From contig JADINE010000032.1 in NCBI GenBank assembly GCA_017694175.1, positions 1 through 37,164 on the forward strand: DNA of 37,164 nucleotides, given 5' to 3'. The position numbers and the translations under genes are program-made. The notes beneath the pieces were generated by a model. It saw only the letters and a list, made by a program, of their open reading frames with translations, was not told the origin of the DNA and made no database searches. Below, in pieces: positions 28,291 to 37,164 of the stretch (positions within the stretch are counted from its first letter, which is position 1; the number at the start of each line of letters is the position of its first letter). Source of the stretch: Candidatus Enterousia excrementavium. Lineage in GTDB: Bacteria > Pseudomonadota > Alphaproteobacteria > Rs-D84.

Positions 28291-29319
28291 ATGAAAAAAC
28301 AAACCGCCAAAAAAAATCTGACTGCGACAAAGCGCACGAATTCCCGGGTCAAAGTTGCACAACCGCATCAGACATCTGTTACGACACCATCTGTATCGAT
28401 TTACGTTTATTGGGTTATAATTTTATTCTTTATTGCGGCGGCGTTTTTCTGTCTGGGGATGGAATTTGGTAATAATAAATCTCAAAACGTTGTAACACCA
28501 AATGCCGAAGTTACTCAAAGTGCAGACGGGGTTAATAATGTGGAAATAAGTGAAGAGGCATTATTACAACCAATGGATTATTACACCAATGCGCGCGATA
28601 AATTGGTCGATGGCGACATTGCTGGTGCAATCGCTGATTTAACAACGGCAATTGATGCGGGCGGTGCCACGTCCGACATGTACACATTGCGGGGCGAGGC
28701 ATATATGCAATTATCAGATTATCGTAACGCATTGGCAGATTTTAACACAGCATTGGAAACAGACGCAGTAAGTGCAGTTGCGTATTATGATCGCGCATTG
28801 TTAAATATGCGACTGGAAGATTACAGTACGGCTCTTGCTGATATAAATAATGCATTGGCGGCCCAGGCGTCAAAGCCATCATCTGCGTTACAGATGCGTG
28901 ATTTGTATGCCAAACGTGGCCAGTTAAATTTATGGCTGAAAAATTGGCAGGGCGCAGTTGCAGATTTCACAAATTCGCTTGCCAGACCCGAAGGCACCGT
29001 TGACGCAACTGTTTATGCTGATCGTGCCGAAGCGTACACTCAAATGGGCAGTTATGCCGACGCAATAAATGATTATGCGGCTGCGATACGGATTATTTCC
29101 GAACAGATTCAGGGCACCACAACCCAGGCGGCCCGCGAAAGTCTGTCCAGCAATGCCATGGGATATTTTGAAAAATCAGCGGCGTTGAATTTGGCGTTGG
29201 GTAATCTTAGCGCGGCATACAGCGACTTGGATGCTGCCTATGCGATTGCGTCTGCATTGGGTGACGACGCAAGTATATCCAGAATTCAAAATTTACAGGC
29301 TGATTTGAATCAACAATAA
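28291..29319 (+). CDS. TPR-repeat protein with N-terminal TM anchor
   Basis: TM YVYWVIILFFIAAAFFCLGMEFG; repeats ..YRNALADFNTALETDAVSAVAYYDRALLNMRLEDYSTALADINNAL.. Confidence 0.85.
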   Translation: MKKQTAKKNLTATKRTNSRVKVAQPHQTSVTTPSVSIYVYWVIILFFIAAAFFCLGMEFGNNKSQNVVTPNAEVTQSADGVNNVEISEEALLQPMDYYTNARDKLVDGDIAGAIADLTTAIDAGGATSDMYTLRGEAYMQLSDYRNALADFNTALETDAVSAVAYYDRALLNMRLEDYSTALADINNALAAQASKPSSALQMRDLYAKRGQLNLWLKNWQGAVADFTNSLARPEGTVDATVYADRAEAYTQMGSYADAINDYAAAIRIISEQIQGTTTQAARESLSSNAMGYFEKSAALNLALGNLSAAYSDLDAAYAIASALGDDASISRIQNLQADLNQQ

Positions 29320-29332
29320 AAAATATAAAATA

Positions 29333-29360
29333 AAAAAATCCCGCAATTGCGGGATTTTTT
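29333..29360. terminator. Bidirectional intrinsic terminator
   Basis: Perfect palindrome AAAAAATCCCGCAATTGCGGGATTTTTT between convergent genes. Confidence 0.88.
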
Positions 29361-29811
29361 ATACGTTCTTTTCCAACGGATTATGGGAATCCATGATGGC
29401 GGTGAATGTGGCCTCGGATACTTTTTTACCACTTACCATTGCGATGCCGTGGAATTTATACAGTCTCATTTTTGACATAATCAATTCAACATGTAACTCC
29501 AACACATCACCAGGTTTTACAAAATGTGAAAATTTGATTTTTTCCATTGTTGTAAAATATCCCAATGTTTTCCCATCGTTTACCCCCATGCGCGCCAAAG
29601 CGATAAAACAAGCAGTTTGTGCCAATGCCTCGATTGTCAAAACGCCCGGCATAATTGGACTGCCTGGGAAATGCCCGGCACACCAAAATTCGTCATCGCG
29701 AACATATTTAATACCAACGCCGCTTGTTTCATTGTATTCGCGAATTTCATCGATTAACCGCATCGCACCACGATGTGGTATAACTTTTTCAATACCCTTT
29801 GCGTCTATCAT
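29359..29811 (-). CDS. fabZ: 3-hydroxyacyl-ACP dehydratase FabZ
   Basis: IPHRGAMRLIDEI, GHFPGSPIMPGVLTIEALAQTACF. Confidence 0.95.
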   Translation of the reverse strand: MIDAKGIEKVIPHRGAMRLIDEIREYNETSGVGIKYVRDDEFWCAGHFPGSPIMPGVLTIEALAQTACFIALARMGVNDGKTLGYFTTMEKIKFSHFVKPGDVLELHVELIMSKMRLYKFHGIAMVSGKKVSEATFTAIMDSHNPLEKNV

Positions 29812-29831
29812 AATTTATACTCCCCTGTTTT

Positions 29832-30875
29832 TTAATTTTTTGCGTTTTTGCGCAGCCACGCGTAATGGCGCATAAATTCAGTCCCAGGCCCCGCCGGATA
29901 TCCCATGTGGCGTGCACCATCTGGCACATTTCTGAACACGCCGCTGTGGGCGCCAACCTCGGCATCATTACCAACGTGCACGCCGTTTGCGATTCCAACC
30001 TGGCCCGCCAATAACGCGCGGTCGCCAATAACAGTGCCACCGGCCAACCCAACGCCGGCCGCTAAAAAGCATTCAGCCCCAATTACAACGCCGTGTGCAA
30101 TTTGGCACAAGTTATCAATCTTTGTCCCGTCGCCAATACGCGTATCGGTCATTGCGCCACGATCAATACATGTGTTTGCACCAACAGACACCCGATTTCC
30201 AATCACCACACGTCCAACATGCGGAATAAACACATTGTGGCCATTTTGACGGGTGTATCCAAATCCGTCTTTGCCGATAACTGCGCCGGCATTTATCACA
30301 CAGTCTGCGCCAATGGTTGCATTTTCGATATGTGCGCCTGTTTGAATAATTGTGTTTGCGCCAATTGTAACATTGCGTCCAATAAACGCACCGGGATAAA
30401 TTTTCACGTTTTCTTCGATAACGGCGCCTTGCTCGACAGTGGCGTATTGCCCAACGTACACAGTTGCGCGCCGCCGGAAAAACACACCGCGTTCCACGGT
30501 TGCCCGCCGACTGATGCCAAAGCGTGGTGGCTCGCGATAAATTTCCCCCAGTATTTTAACAATGTTGCCACGTGGACTGTCGGTGATTAAAAGAGTTGCG
30601 CCCTGTGGTGCATTTTGTGCCTGTTCAGGTTGCACCAAAATTACAGACGCGCGAGTATTTTTTAATACTTCGATTGGTAAAATTTTAAACGCAGAACTGT
30701 TTTGTTCAGTTGAATAAAACGCCAGTTGTCCGGGGCGTGCGTCCGCAATTGGCGCAACACCACGGATAACAGTATCCGCATTTCCACGTAATTCCAGACC
30801 GAATTTTTCGGCCAACTGGCCGGCTGTTGTTTGTGTGGCCGCCGGCATAAACCAAGATTTAATTTTGTTTAACAT
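29832..30875 (-). CDS. lpxD: UDP-3-O-(3-hydroxyacyl)glucosamine N-acyltransferase LpxD
   Basis: Left-handed beta-helix hexapeptides, [46 protein letters not shown] open from 30950. Confidence 0.95.
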   Translation of the reverse strand: MLNKIKSWFMPAATQTTAGQLAEKFGLELRGNADTVIRGVAPIADARPGQLAFYSTEQNSSAFKILPIEVLKNTRASVILVQPEQAQNAPQGATLLITDSPRGNIVKILGEIYREPPRFGISRRATVERGVFFRRRATVYVGQYATVEQGAVIEENVKIYPGAFIGRNVTIGANTIIQTGAHIENATIGADCVINAGAVIGKDGFGYTRQNGHNVFIPHVGRVVIGNRVSVGANTCIDRGAMTDTRIGDGTKIDNLCQIAHGVVIGAECFLAAGVGLAGGTVIGDRALLAGQVGIANGVHVGNDAEVGAHSGVFRNVPDGARHMGYPAGPGTEFMRHYAWLRKNAKN

Positions 30876-30913
30876 ACCGGGATTATATCTGTTTTTTTTG
30901 AAATTAAAAGCAT

Positions 30914-30940
30914 AAAAAAACACCGCCCAATTGGGCGGTG
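30914..30940 (-). terminator. Intrinsic terminator after skp
   Basis: Minus strand CACCGCCCAATTGGGCGGTG followed by TTTTTTT. Confidence 0.82.
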
Positions 30941-30955
30941 AATGAAGCAATGGAA

Positions 30956-31627
30956 TTATTTGAAACCTTGTGGCTTTTCCATTGTGTATTTGGATATTTT
31001 TTTATCCAAAGCTTTGATAACTTCATCGGTTATATCCAGATTTTCAACATTGTTGCCAATCCGTGCCATACGACCATCGATAACCAACGACAGATTCTTT
31101 TTTGCGATTATACCTTCGATAACAGGATCCAAATGTTGTTCTTGGATTTCGTTCAAAGCTTTCTGGAAAACAACTTCCAACCCCTGGGCACGTTCAGTCA
31201 AATCGCGTTGCAATTCTGTTACGCGACGTTGATAATCGATAACGCGTTGCTGCAATTTATCCTGGGTTAAAACGCCCTGGGATGCTTCGATATCTTCTTT
31301 TTCTTTTTCCAATTCTTTTTGTTTGGATTCCAGTTCATCACGCAATTGTTCTTCGTACTTTGCGCGTTGTTCTGTCAAGTTTTGCAGCACAGCCGCCTGG
31401 GTTTGAATTGCGTCCATGCGGATAACAGCAATGCGCAAATCGGCGGCATTCGCGGCGTCAGTTGTGACAACCTGCAATGCTTCTTCTGCGGAAACAGTTT
31501 TTTCACCGCGCCACGCAGCAGACAGTCCCCAAATGCTCAATGCCGCAACCACGATAACAGCAACGGCAATAATGCCGTATTTTACGAATTTTTTTCCAGC
31601 TGAACTGGATTGATTTTTGTTTGCCAT
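30956..31627 (-). CDS. skp: OmpH/Skp-family periplasmic chaperone
   Basis: [55 protein letters not shown]; next to lpxD. Confidence 0.85.
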   Translation of the reverse strand: MANKNQSSSAGKKFVKYGIIAVAVIVVAALSIWGLSAAWRGEKTVSAEEALQVVTTDAANAADLRIAVIRMDAIQTQAAVLQNLTEQRAKYEEQLRDELESKQKELEKEKEDIEASQGVLTQDKLQQRVIDYQRRVTELQRDLTERAQGLEVVFQKALNEIQEQHLDPVIEGIIAKKNLSLVIDGRMARIGNNVENLDITDEVIKALDKKISKYTMEKPQGFK

Positions 31628-31706
31628 AATTTCCCCTTTTTTATTTTATACACGGGCAGTATAACAATAAAAATTTAAAATGAAAAGGGAAAGTTATGCT
31701 ATTTTT

Positions 31707-32381
31707 TTATCGTGCTGGAACAATACGAATTTCGACCCGCCTGTTGGTCAGGCGCCCTATATCATCCTGGGCAGCGATGGGGCGCGTGGCCCCGCGGCCA
31801 ACGATAAACATCCGGGCTGTATTAATGCCATTTCGTGATAAATAAACCCCAACGCGCTGGGCCATATCAAGTGACAGCGCATTTGCGGCGTTACTTGCCA
31901 TTGCGTCGGTATATCCCGCAATTTCCAAAAAAGTCGCATCATATTTTTTCAAAATCTTGGACACAGTTTTTAATGTATCTGCGCCATCGGCGGAAATATC
32001 CCCAACATTTAATTCCATAATCGCATCACGCACCAATATAACCACAACATCAGTCCCCGCGCGCTGCACAGAAATCCCAGGCTTGCGCAATGCGTCATAT
32101 AATTCGTATTCTAAATTCGCCATATAATTAATACTGGTGGTGGTGTCGTTTTGTACTTTATCCCCATATTCAGCCGCCACCGGTGTATCAATTGATGATA
32201 TTAATTTTCCGCCCGCCCCCAAAAATACAGGTCTTTTTGCGATGCGCGCAGTTTCTGTCATATCAGTAAAACTTGCCCCACGCAGGTATTGCGGCCATGT
32301 ATTGCGCGCCGGGCTGTGGTATTGCATGCATCCGGTAACCAAGATTAAAATTGATAAAATCGCAATCCTGTATAATTTCAT
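31707..32381 (-). CDS. OmpA-family lipoprotein
   Basis: Lipobox VTGC; C-terminal LEIAGYTDAMASNAANALSLDMAQRVGVYL...LTNRRVEIRIVP. Confidence 0.9.
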   Translation of the reverse strand: MKLYRIAILSILILVTGCMQYHSPARNTWPQYLRGASFTDMTETARIAKRPVFLGAGGKLISSIDTPVAAEYGDKVQNDTTTSINYMANLEYELYDALRKPGISVQRAGTDVVVILVRDAIMELNVGDISADGADTLKTVSKILKKYDATFLEIAGYTDAMASNAANALSLDMAQRVGVYLSRNGINTARMFIVGRGATRPIAAQDDIGRLTNRRVEIRIVPAR

Positions 32382-32390
32382 TCGAATCCG

Positions 32391-32855
32391 TTATTCTATA
32401 ACAAAAGAAACATTATTAGTATTTGTTGAAAAACAATTCGGTGTTGTTCCCGCAGTTGATTCAACATTATTTATAATAACCCGTGTCACCAGTTGGGGCA
32501 CGTTAACAGAAAAATATTCGCATTCGCCCTGGGATAATTCGGTAAGGTTGATTGAAAAACCAACGCCTTCATTAATTGCCGTCACAGACCAATCATCGCC
32601 ACCGATTGGGGCATTAGCATTCGCCAATGCGCCTGCCTCGACCAGATATTGCACAGAAACCCCAGTATAATCGCCTCGCATCCCCATAAGCATTTCGGTA
32701 TTTCGTGCCAATTCTTCCACTGTGGAAAAAGCAATCTTACGCATTTGGTTATTTCGGATTACATTGTACATTCCAATTGCGGCCGCAGTCATCATCCCGG
32801 CAATTGTTATCACACCCAAAATTTCAATCATAGATGCGCCACGTTCATGAATCAT
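32391..32855 (-). CDS. Type IV prepilin-like protein
   Basis: HERGASMIEILGVITIAGMMTAAAIGMYNVIR: G cleavage site, E at +5, hydrophobic helix. Confidence 0.78.
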   Translation of the reverse strand: MIHERGASMIEILGVITIAGMMTAAAIGMYNVIRNNQMRKIAFSTVEELARNTEMLMGMRGDYTGVSVQYLVEAGALANANAPIGGDDWSVTAINEGVGFSINLTELSQGECEYFSVNVPQLVTRVIINNVESTAGTTPNCFSTNTNNVSFVIE

Positions 32856-32874
32856 TATATCCCCCGCTGTTTAA

Positions 32875-34413
32875 TTATTTAATTCCGACAATTTCTGCAT
32901 CTGCGAACAAATCCATTGCGCTTGCAACAAGTGGATCTGATTCCAATTCTTCTTTTTTTTGTTCAGTTATAGTGTGCGCGTGTGGCGATTCGGTTATACG
33001 TTCCAACGTCCACGCATGCCCAGTTTTGCTTTCCAACCACGTGGCCAATTTGTGTGCAAAATCGGCATCCCCACGTCGGTCAAAATATTTAAGCACACCA
33101 TCAGAAACTTCAACCACTTCTAAATTACTTGTGTAATAAGAATACAAAAGTATTTCTTTTGAATTTTGTAAAGCGTTCGCCAAATCAGTTGCGTTTAAGA
33201 TGTTTATCTTTTGTGGTTCAGCGTTTGGCGCAGCCTGTGCGGGTGCCTGTTTTGGTGCATCCTGATTTAATTGCTGTTGCTTTAATAAGTCGGGCACAGA
33301 TGGCATATCGGCAATATGCATTAACCGCACAACCAGCATATCGAAGCATTGTTTTTGATTGGCAGACGCCTGCATTTCTGGAACTGCGGCCACCATAACC
33401 TGCCATATACGCGACAAAGTATTTAACGACACACGTGCATCGATTTTGCTGATTTGCTCACGCTGATCTGCGGTATATGGTGAATTTGTTGTTTGACCAG
33501 CCCGAATAGCCGGGTGCATACGTGTTGCCCAATGAGTCCATTCCATCATGTCGGTAAGCAACATAGACAAATCAGCCCCGTTATTGTAAATTTCATCCAC
33601 TTTGGCCAACGCGGCGGCGGTGTCGCCCGACAATACTGTTTCCATAAAATTCACAACAACGCCGCGATCTGCGCGTTTTAACATATCCAACACAGATTGT
33701 TCGTCGATGTGGCCGCCTGTTTGTGCGATTGCCTGATCCAGCAACGACAACCCGTCACGCACAGAACCGTCGGCTGCACGCGCCAATAATTCATTTGCTG
33801 CATCGGATAATTCTATTTTTTCTTGTTCAGCAATCCATGCGAAATGTTTTTTTAATGTTTCCACAGGCACGCGCACCAAATCGAACCGCTGGCACCGCGA
33901 TAATATGGTAACCGGCACTTTTCGTATTTCAGTTGTTGCCAAAATGAACACAACGTGCGCCGGTGGTTCTTCCAGTGTTTTAAGCAACGCATTAAACGCA
34001 GGCACAGACAACATGTGCACTTCGTCGATTATATACACTTTATACCGGCCGTTTGTTGGGCGATATTGCGCAGTATCCAAAATGTCGCGCATATTATCAA
34101 CGCCTGTGTGTGATGCAGCGTCGATTTCCATCACATCGATATGTTGCCCGGCGGCGATTGCGCGGCAATTTTCGCAAACACCACATGGGGTTGCGGTTGG
34201 CGCATCAGATGATAAACAATTCAAAGCCTTGGCCAAAATACGGGCAGTACTGGTTTTGCCTGTGCCCCGAATTCCGGTAAAAATATACGCATGCGCTATA
34301 CGTCCAGTTTTAATTGCAGTGGTAAGAGTTTTAACCAATACATCCTGGCCTATTAAGGATTGAAAATCTTGACTGCGATATTTACGTGCAAGAACTGTGT
34401 AATTGCTGTCCAT
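32875..34413 (-). CDS. dnaX: DNA polymerase III subunit gamma/tau
   Basis: YTVLARKYRSQDFQSLIGQD, GIRGTGKTSTARILAKALNC, zinc-binding CGVCENC, SLLDQAIAQTGG. ORF open from 34440. Confidence 0.96.
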   Translation of the reverse strand: MDSNYTVLARKYRSQDFQSLIGQDVLVKTLTTAIKTGRIAHAYIFTGIRGTGKTSTARILAKALNCLSSDAPTATPCGVCENCRAIAAGQHIDVMEIDAASHTGVDNMRDILDTAQYRPTNGRYKVYIIDEVHMLSVPAFNALLKTLEEPPAHVVFILATTEIRKVPVTILSRCQRFDLVRVPVETLKKHFAWIAEQEKIELSDAANELLARAADGSVRDGLSLLDQAIAQTGGHIDEQSVLDMLKRADRGVVVNFMETVLSGDTAAALAKVDEIYNNGADLSMLLTDMMEWTHWATRMHPAIRAGQTTNSPYTADQREQISKIDARVSLNTLSRIWQVMVAAVPEMQASANQKQCFDMLVVRLMHIADMPSVPDLLKQQQLNQDAPKQAPAQAAPNAEPQKINILNATDLANALQNSKEILLYSYYTSNLEVVEVSDGVLKYFDRRGDADFAHKLATWLESKTGHAWTLERITESPHAHTITEQKKEELESDPLVASAMDLFADAEIVGIK

Positions 34414-34494
34414 AATAAAATCTTCCTTTTGGCCCAGCATAGCAAAACACAGTAAAAATTCAAGAATTAAAAGTGCGATATCGTGTGTGAAAAA

Positions 34495-34800
34495 TTATTT
34501 TTCGTTGATGATGAAATCAGGCAACGAATTTTCTTCTTCATCGTTTATCTCTGTCACATCGGGGGTGTCTGGGATATCGTCAATCACCGGCGTTTTGTCG
34601 TTGCCCCGCGTGGAATCAATTTTGCCTTGTTCAGCATTTACAATGCGTCCATAATGTTCCGCCGCCTGCATAAGACGTTCGCGTTCAATTTCGTCGGATG
34701 TTTGACGGGCTTGATCCATGTATTGTTTTCTTTTCTGGCGCCATTTATGACAGCGCTGAATCATCTGTCCTACGGACGATTGGTTTTTTTTATTTTGCAT
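34495..34800 (-). CDS. Small protein with DUF4167-like segment
   Basis: ERERLMQAAEHYGRIVNAEQ resembles the DUF4167 core of alphaproteobacteria; acidic C-terminus. Confidence 0.6.
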   Translation of the reverse strand: MQNKKNQSSVGQMIQRCHKWRQKRKQYMDQARQTSDEIERERLMQAAEHYGRIVNAEQGKIDSTRGNDKTPVIDDIPDTPDVTEINDEEENSLPDFIINEK

Positions 34801-34895
34801 AATTCGTTTTTTTATTTTTGTTAAATGGAAATATCATAACAGCATTTTTATTACTGTTTTCTTAGCACTGCGATAATAAAGCATCTTAAAACCAA

Positions 34896-34924
34896 TTGCA
34901 ATCTTTTTTTTCAATTGCTATTAT
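34896..34924 (+). promoter_or_regulatory. Candidate promoter upstream of prepilin-like genes
   Basis: TTGCAA - 17 bp - TATTAT. Confidence 0.5.
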
Positions 34925-34940
34925 CCAATGCGTAGGAGGG

Positions 34941-36311
34941 ATGCCACAGTTGTCGCGTCAAAATGGAAATTTTTTATTACAGGCTCTGTTGGCGTTGGCG
35001 CTGATATTTTCTTTTATACCATTTTTCGCAGGGCGCCTGGCATCGCGCGACCTGGATTCACAGATGTATGCAGCAACCCAGAAAGTGGAAGTTGCCCAAA
35101 CAGCGGCCCAGATTTTCGTTCGTGAAAACGCCAACGATTTGCCGTATAACACAACCAAGGTTTCTGGAAACACATTTTCCGATTTATTGGAATCATATGG
35201 ATTGCCATTGGGTTTTGTTCCACGCACTGCCCTGGGCCAGGATATATCCCTTGTTATCAATAAAACGCCATTGGCAGTTACGGCATATTTGGAATTATCG
35301 GGTGGTGATTTATCGCCGTTGCAATTGGCGGAACTTGCGCGACGCATAGGGTTTTATGCATCTGTATCTGGCGATATTATAACAGTTGGGCTTGCGCTGG
35401 ATGCTGTTTATTCAGATGTTGTTCGCCGCAATGAATCAGATTTGAACAACAGTGCATTTTTAACAGATTTAGACATGGGTGGGTATACATTCGATAACGG
35501 TGGGGAAATTTTTGCCCGTCGCGGTGAATTTGAAACGGCACAAATTGGAACACTGTCTGTATTTGGGGTTGAAAATGGGCGCGACACTCGTAATAACATA
35601 GAATCCATGGCGGCGAATTTGGCTGTGTTTCAAAGTTCGTTGGGGGAATCGGCATTGTCGTTAACGCGTGGTGCGTTACATGTTAACAATATTTCTGCGC
35701 GCACATTATCTCAGTTTGGCGATACAGGCAATTTTACATCGAACGCGGCGTCGGCATATGATTTCGCAATGACAGCGGGTCGCACAAGTTTTTATGGGCC
35801 TTTGGATTGGACTGTTGGCGGCGATGTGATAAGTGAAAATATAAATTTCAGCGTGGAACGTTTGGACATAGATTCATACATTGATGCGTCTCGTGGCCAG
35901 GATGTATACATTGACCCGGACGAGTTGGAAGTATCATCGCGCACAGGTATCGAGGCCAGCACCGTAATCGCATCTAACATAACTATGCGTGATCAGACGT
36001 CTGATGCATTAAACAGCGGTGAAACAGGTTTGGTTATTTTGGATATTCGGCCATCTGGCACATCTGTATTGCCTGATGTATTGCTGGACGGCATTAATAA
36101 TGATGCGTTTGAAATTTTGGCGGAACCCACAAGTGACAGTGATAAAACAGAAAGTTGTCGCGATGTAATCGCGCAATTGGATAATCGCGTGCGATACAAT
36201 GCAAAATCTTTGTCGCAATATCTGGTGTGCCAATATATTTATTGGCAGCGCTTGGAACAAAGAATAGATATGAAACAATGTTTACTAGAAGGTGGCACTA
36301 ACTGTGACTAG
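34941..36311 (+). CDS. Prepilin-like/surface protein with long repetitive C-terminal region
   Basis: SD GTAGGAGGG; RQNGNFLLQALLALALIFSFIPFFAGRLASRDL N-terminal helix; strand-rich C-terminal part. ORF open from 34896. Confidence 0.65.
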   Translation: MPQLSRQNGNFLLQALLALALIFSFIPFFAGRLASRDLDSQMYAATQKVEVAQTAAQIFVRENANDLPYNTTKVSGNTFSDLLESYGLPLGFVPRTALGQDISLVINKTPLAVTAYLELSGGDLSPLQLAELARRIGFYASVSGDIITVGLALDAVYSDVVRRNESDLNNSAFLTDLDMGGYTFDNGGEIFARRGEFETAQIGTLSVFGVENGRDTRNNIESMAANLAVFQSSLGESALSLTRGALHVNNISARTLSQFGDTGNFTSNAASAYDFAMTAGRTSFYGPLDWTVGGDVISENINFSVERLDIDSYIDASRGQDVYIDPDELEVSSRTGIEASTVIASNITMRDQTSDALNSGETGLVILDIRPSGTSVLPDVLLDGINNDAFEILAEPTSDSDKTESCRDVIAQLDNRVRYNAKSLSQYLVCQYIYWQRLEQRIDMKQCLLEGGTNCD

Positions 36312-37164
36312 GCTGAATGCCTTTTCTGTATATGAACGCGGGGCCAGTATGATGGAAGTTTTACTGGCCATGGCGATTGTTGCCCTGGCGGCGCCATTTT
36401 TGTACAGCCAATTGGCTGATACAACCAATACATTGCGCGATATGAAGGCTGCGAATGAAATTATAGATTTGCGGGACGATGTGTTAAATTTTGTTCGTTT
36501 GAATCAATCGGAATGGCCGGATACCGCACAAATCAAATTATCAGAAGATGAATTGGATGAAATATCCGAATTACCAACAGCGGGATTTATCGATAAATAT
36601 CTTGTGCGTGGCGCCACTATGACGGATGTGTATTTGGCGTTTGATATGAATGATACGGAATTACGTACATCGCAAATTGCGCACCATATTGGCGCAGACG
36701 CTGCGGTTGTGGGGGGTGATGGAATTGCGTATGGACGTGCGTGGGCGGTTGCGGCGCCTGATTTCAAACCAGGCAATTTGATATATCGTATATCGCGTGA
36801 TATTTCAGGCCAGGATAAATCCCAATATCTGCACAGAACAGAAACTGGCGAAGAAAACTTGAACATGATGTTGCGCGATTTGGATATGAATAACAATCGC
36901 GTATACGATGTTGGTGGGGTTATTGCAAATTCTGCGGAAATACGCAGTGCATCGACTCAATTTGTGGAAACGCCATATTTGGGCGCGGAAAAATTGTATT
37001 TTTCATCTGGGGCGAATTTGGATGGTGATACCGCAATATTTGGTTCCATGCGTGTAACTGGCGATATTTCAGGTTTTCGAAATATTTATGCAGACACATT
37101 GAACGGGCGCGCATACACAACCCAGGGGCGTATAATAACAGATCGTGCAAATGTTGTAAATTCT
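36304..37164 (+). CDS. Prepilin-like protein, partial (runs off the window)
   Basis: GTG start overlapping the previous stop; VTRLNAFSVYERGASMMEVLLAMAIVALAAPFLYSQLADTTNTLRDM; frame open to the last base. Not in the supplied ORF track. Confidence 0.75.
   Translation, partial: MTRLNAFSVYERGASMMEVLLAMAIVALAAPFLYSQLADTTNTLRDMKAANEIIDLRDDVLNFVRLNQSEWPDTAQIKLSEDELDEISELPTAGFIDKYLVRGATMTDVYLAFDMNDTELRTSQIAHHIGADAAVVGGDGIAYGRAWAVAAPDFKPGNLIYRISRDISGQDKSQYLHRTETGEENLNMMLRDLDMNNNRVYDVGGVIANSAEIRSASTQFVETPYLGAEKLYFSSGANLDGDTAIFGSMRVTGDISGFRNIYADTLNGRAYTTQGRIITDRANVVNS

Overview
The window looks like a bacterial chromosome segment. The gene set (lptG-lptD-surA order, DUF4167-like protein next to dnaX, rpoH, VirD4) suggests an alphaproteobacterium, but this is inferred from content only. 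Most of it is housekeeping: a tRNA-Val 3' part, OmpA-like lipoproteins, rlmN, a surA-like gene, lptD, lptG, nusA, infB, der, bamB-like and YfgM-like genes, rpoH, a porin-like protein, rsmE, an rsuA/rluB-type pseudouridine synthase, fabZ, lpxD, skp and dnaX. The accessory parts are: (i) a six-gene glycan operon (14588-20620) with its own sigma70-type promoter; (ii) an orphan T7-tail-fibre-like protein whose predicted promoter fires straight into two tandem terminators; (iii) an orphan VirD4/TraG coupling ATPase; (iv) prepilin-like proteins with long repetitive C-terminal regions, one running off the window end and missing from the ORF track; (v) the most unusual structure, a roughly 0.53 kb cassette (24104-24641) in which a four-helix-bundle protein gene is flanked by two inverted arrays of a 7-bp repeat (WACAGAK). 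The arrays supply the stop codons of the cassette gene and of the neighbouring virD4. The nusA leader also shows overlapping, mutually exclusive hairpins typical of attenuation. All product names come from reading the translations by eye; no database search was run.
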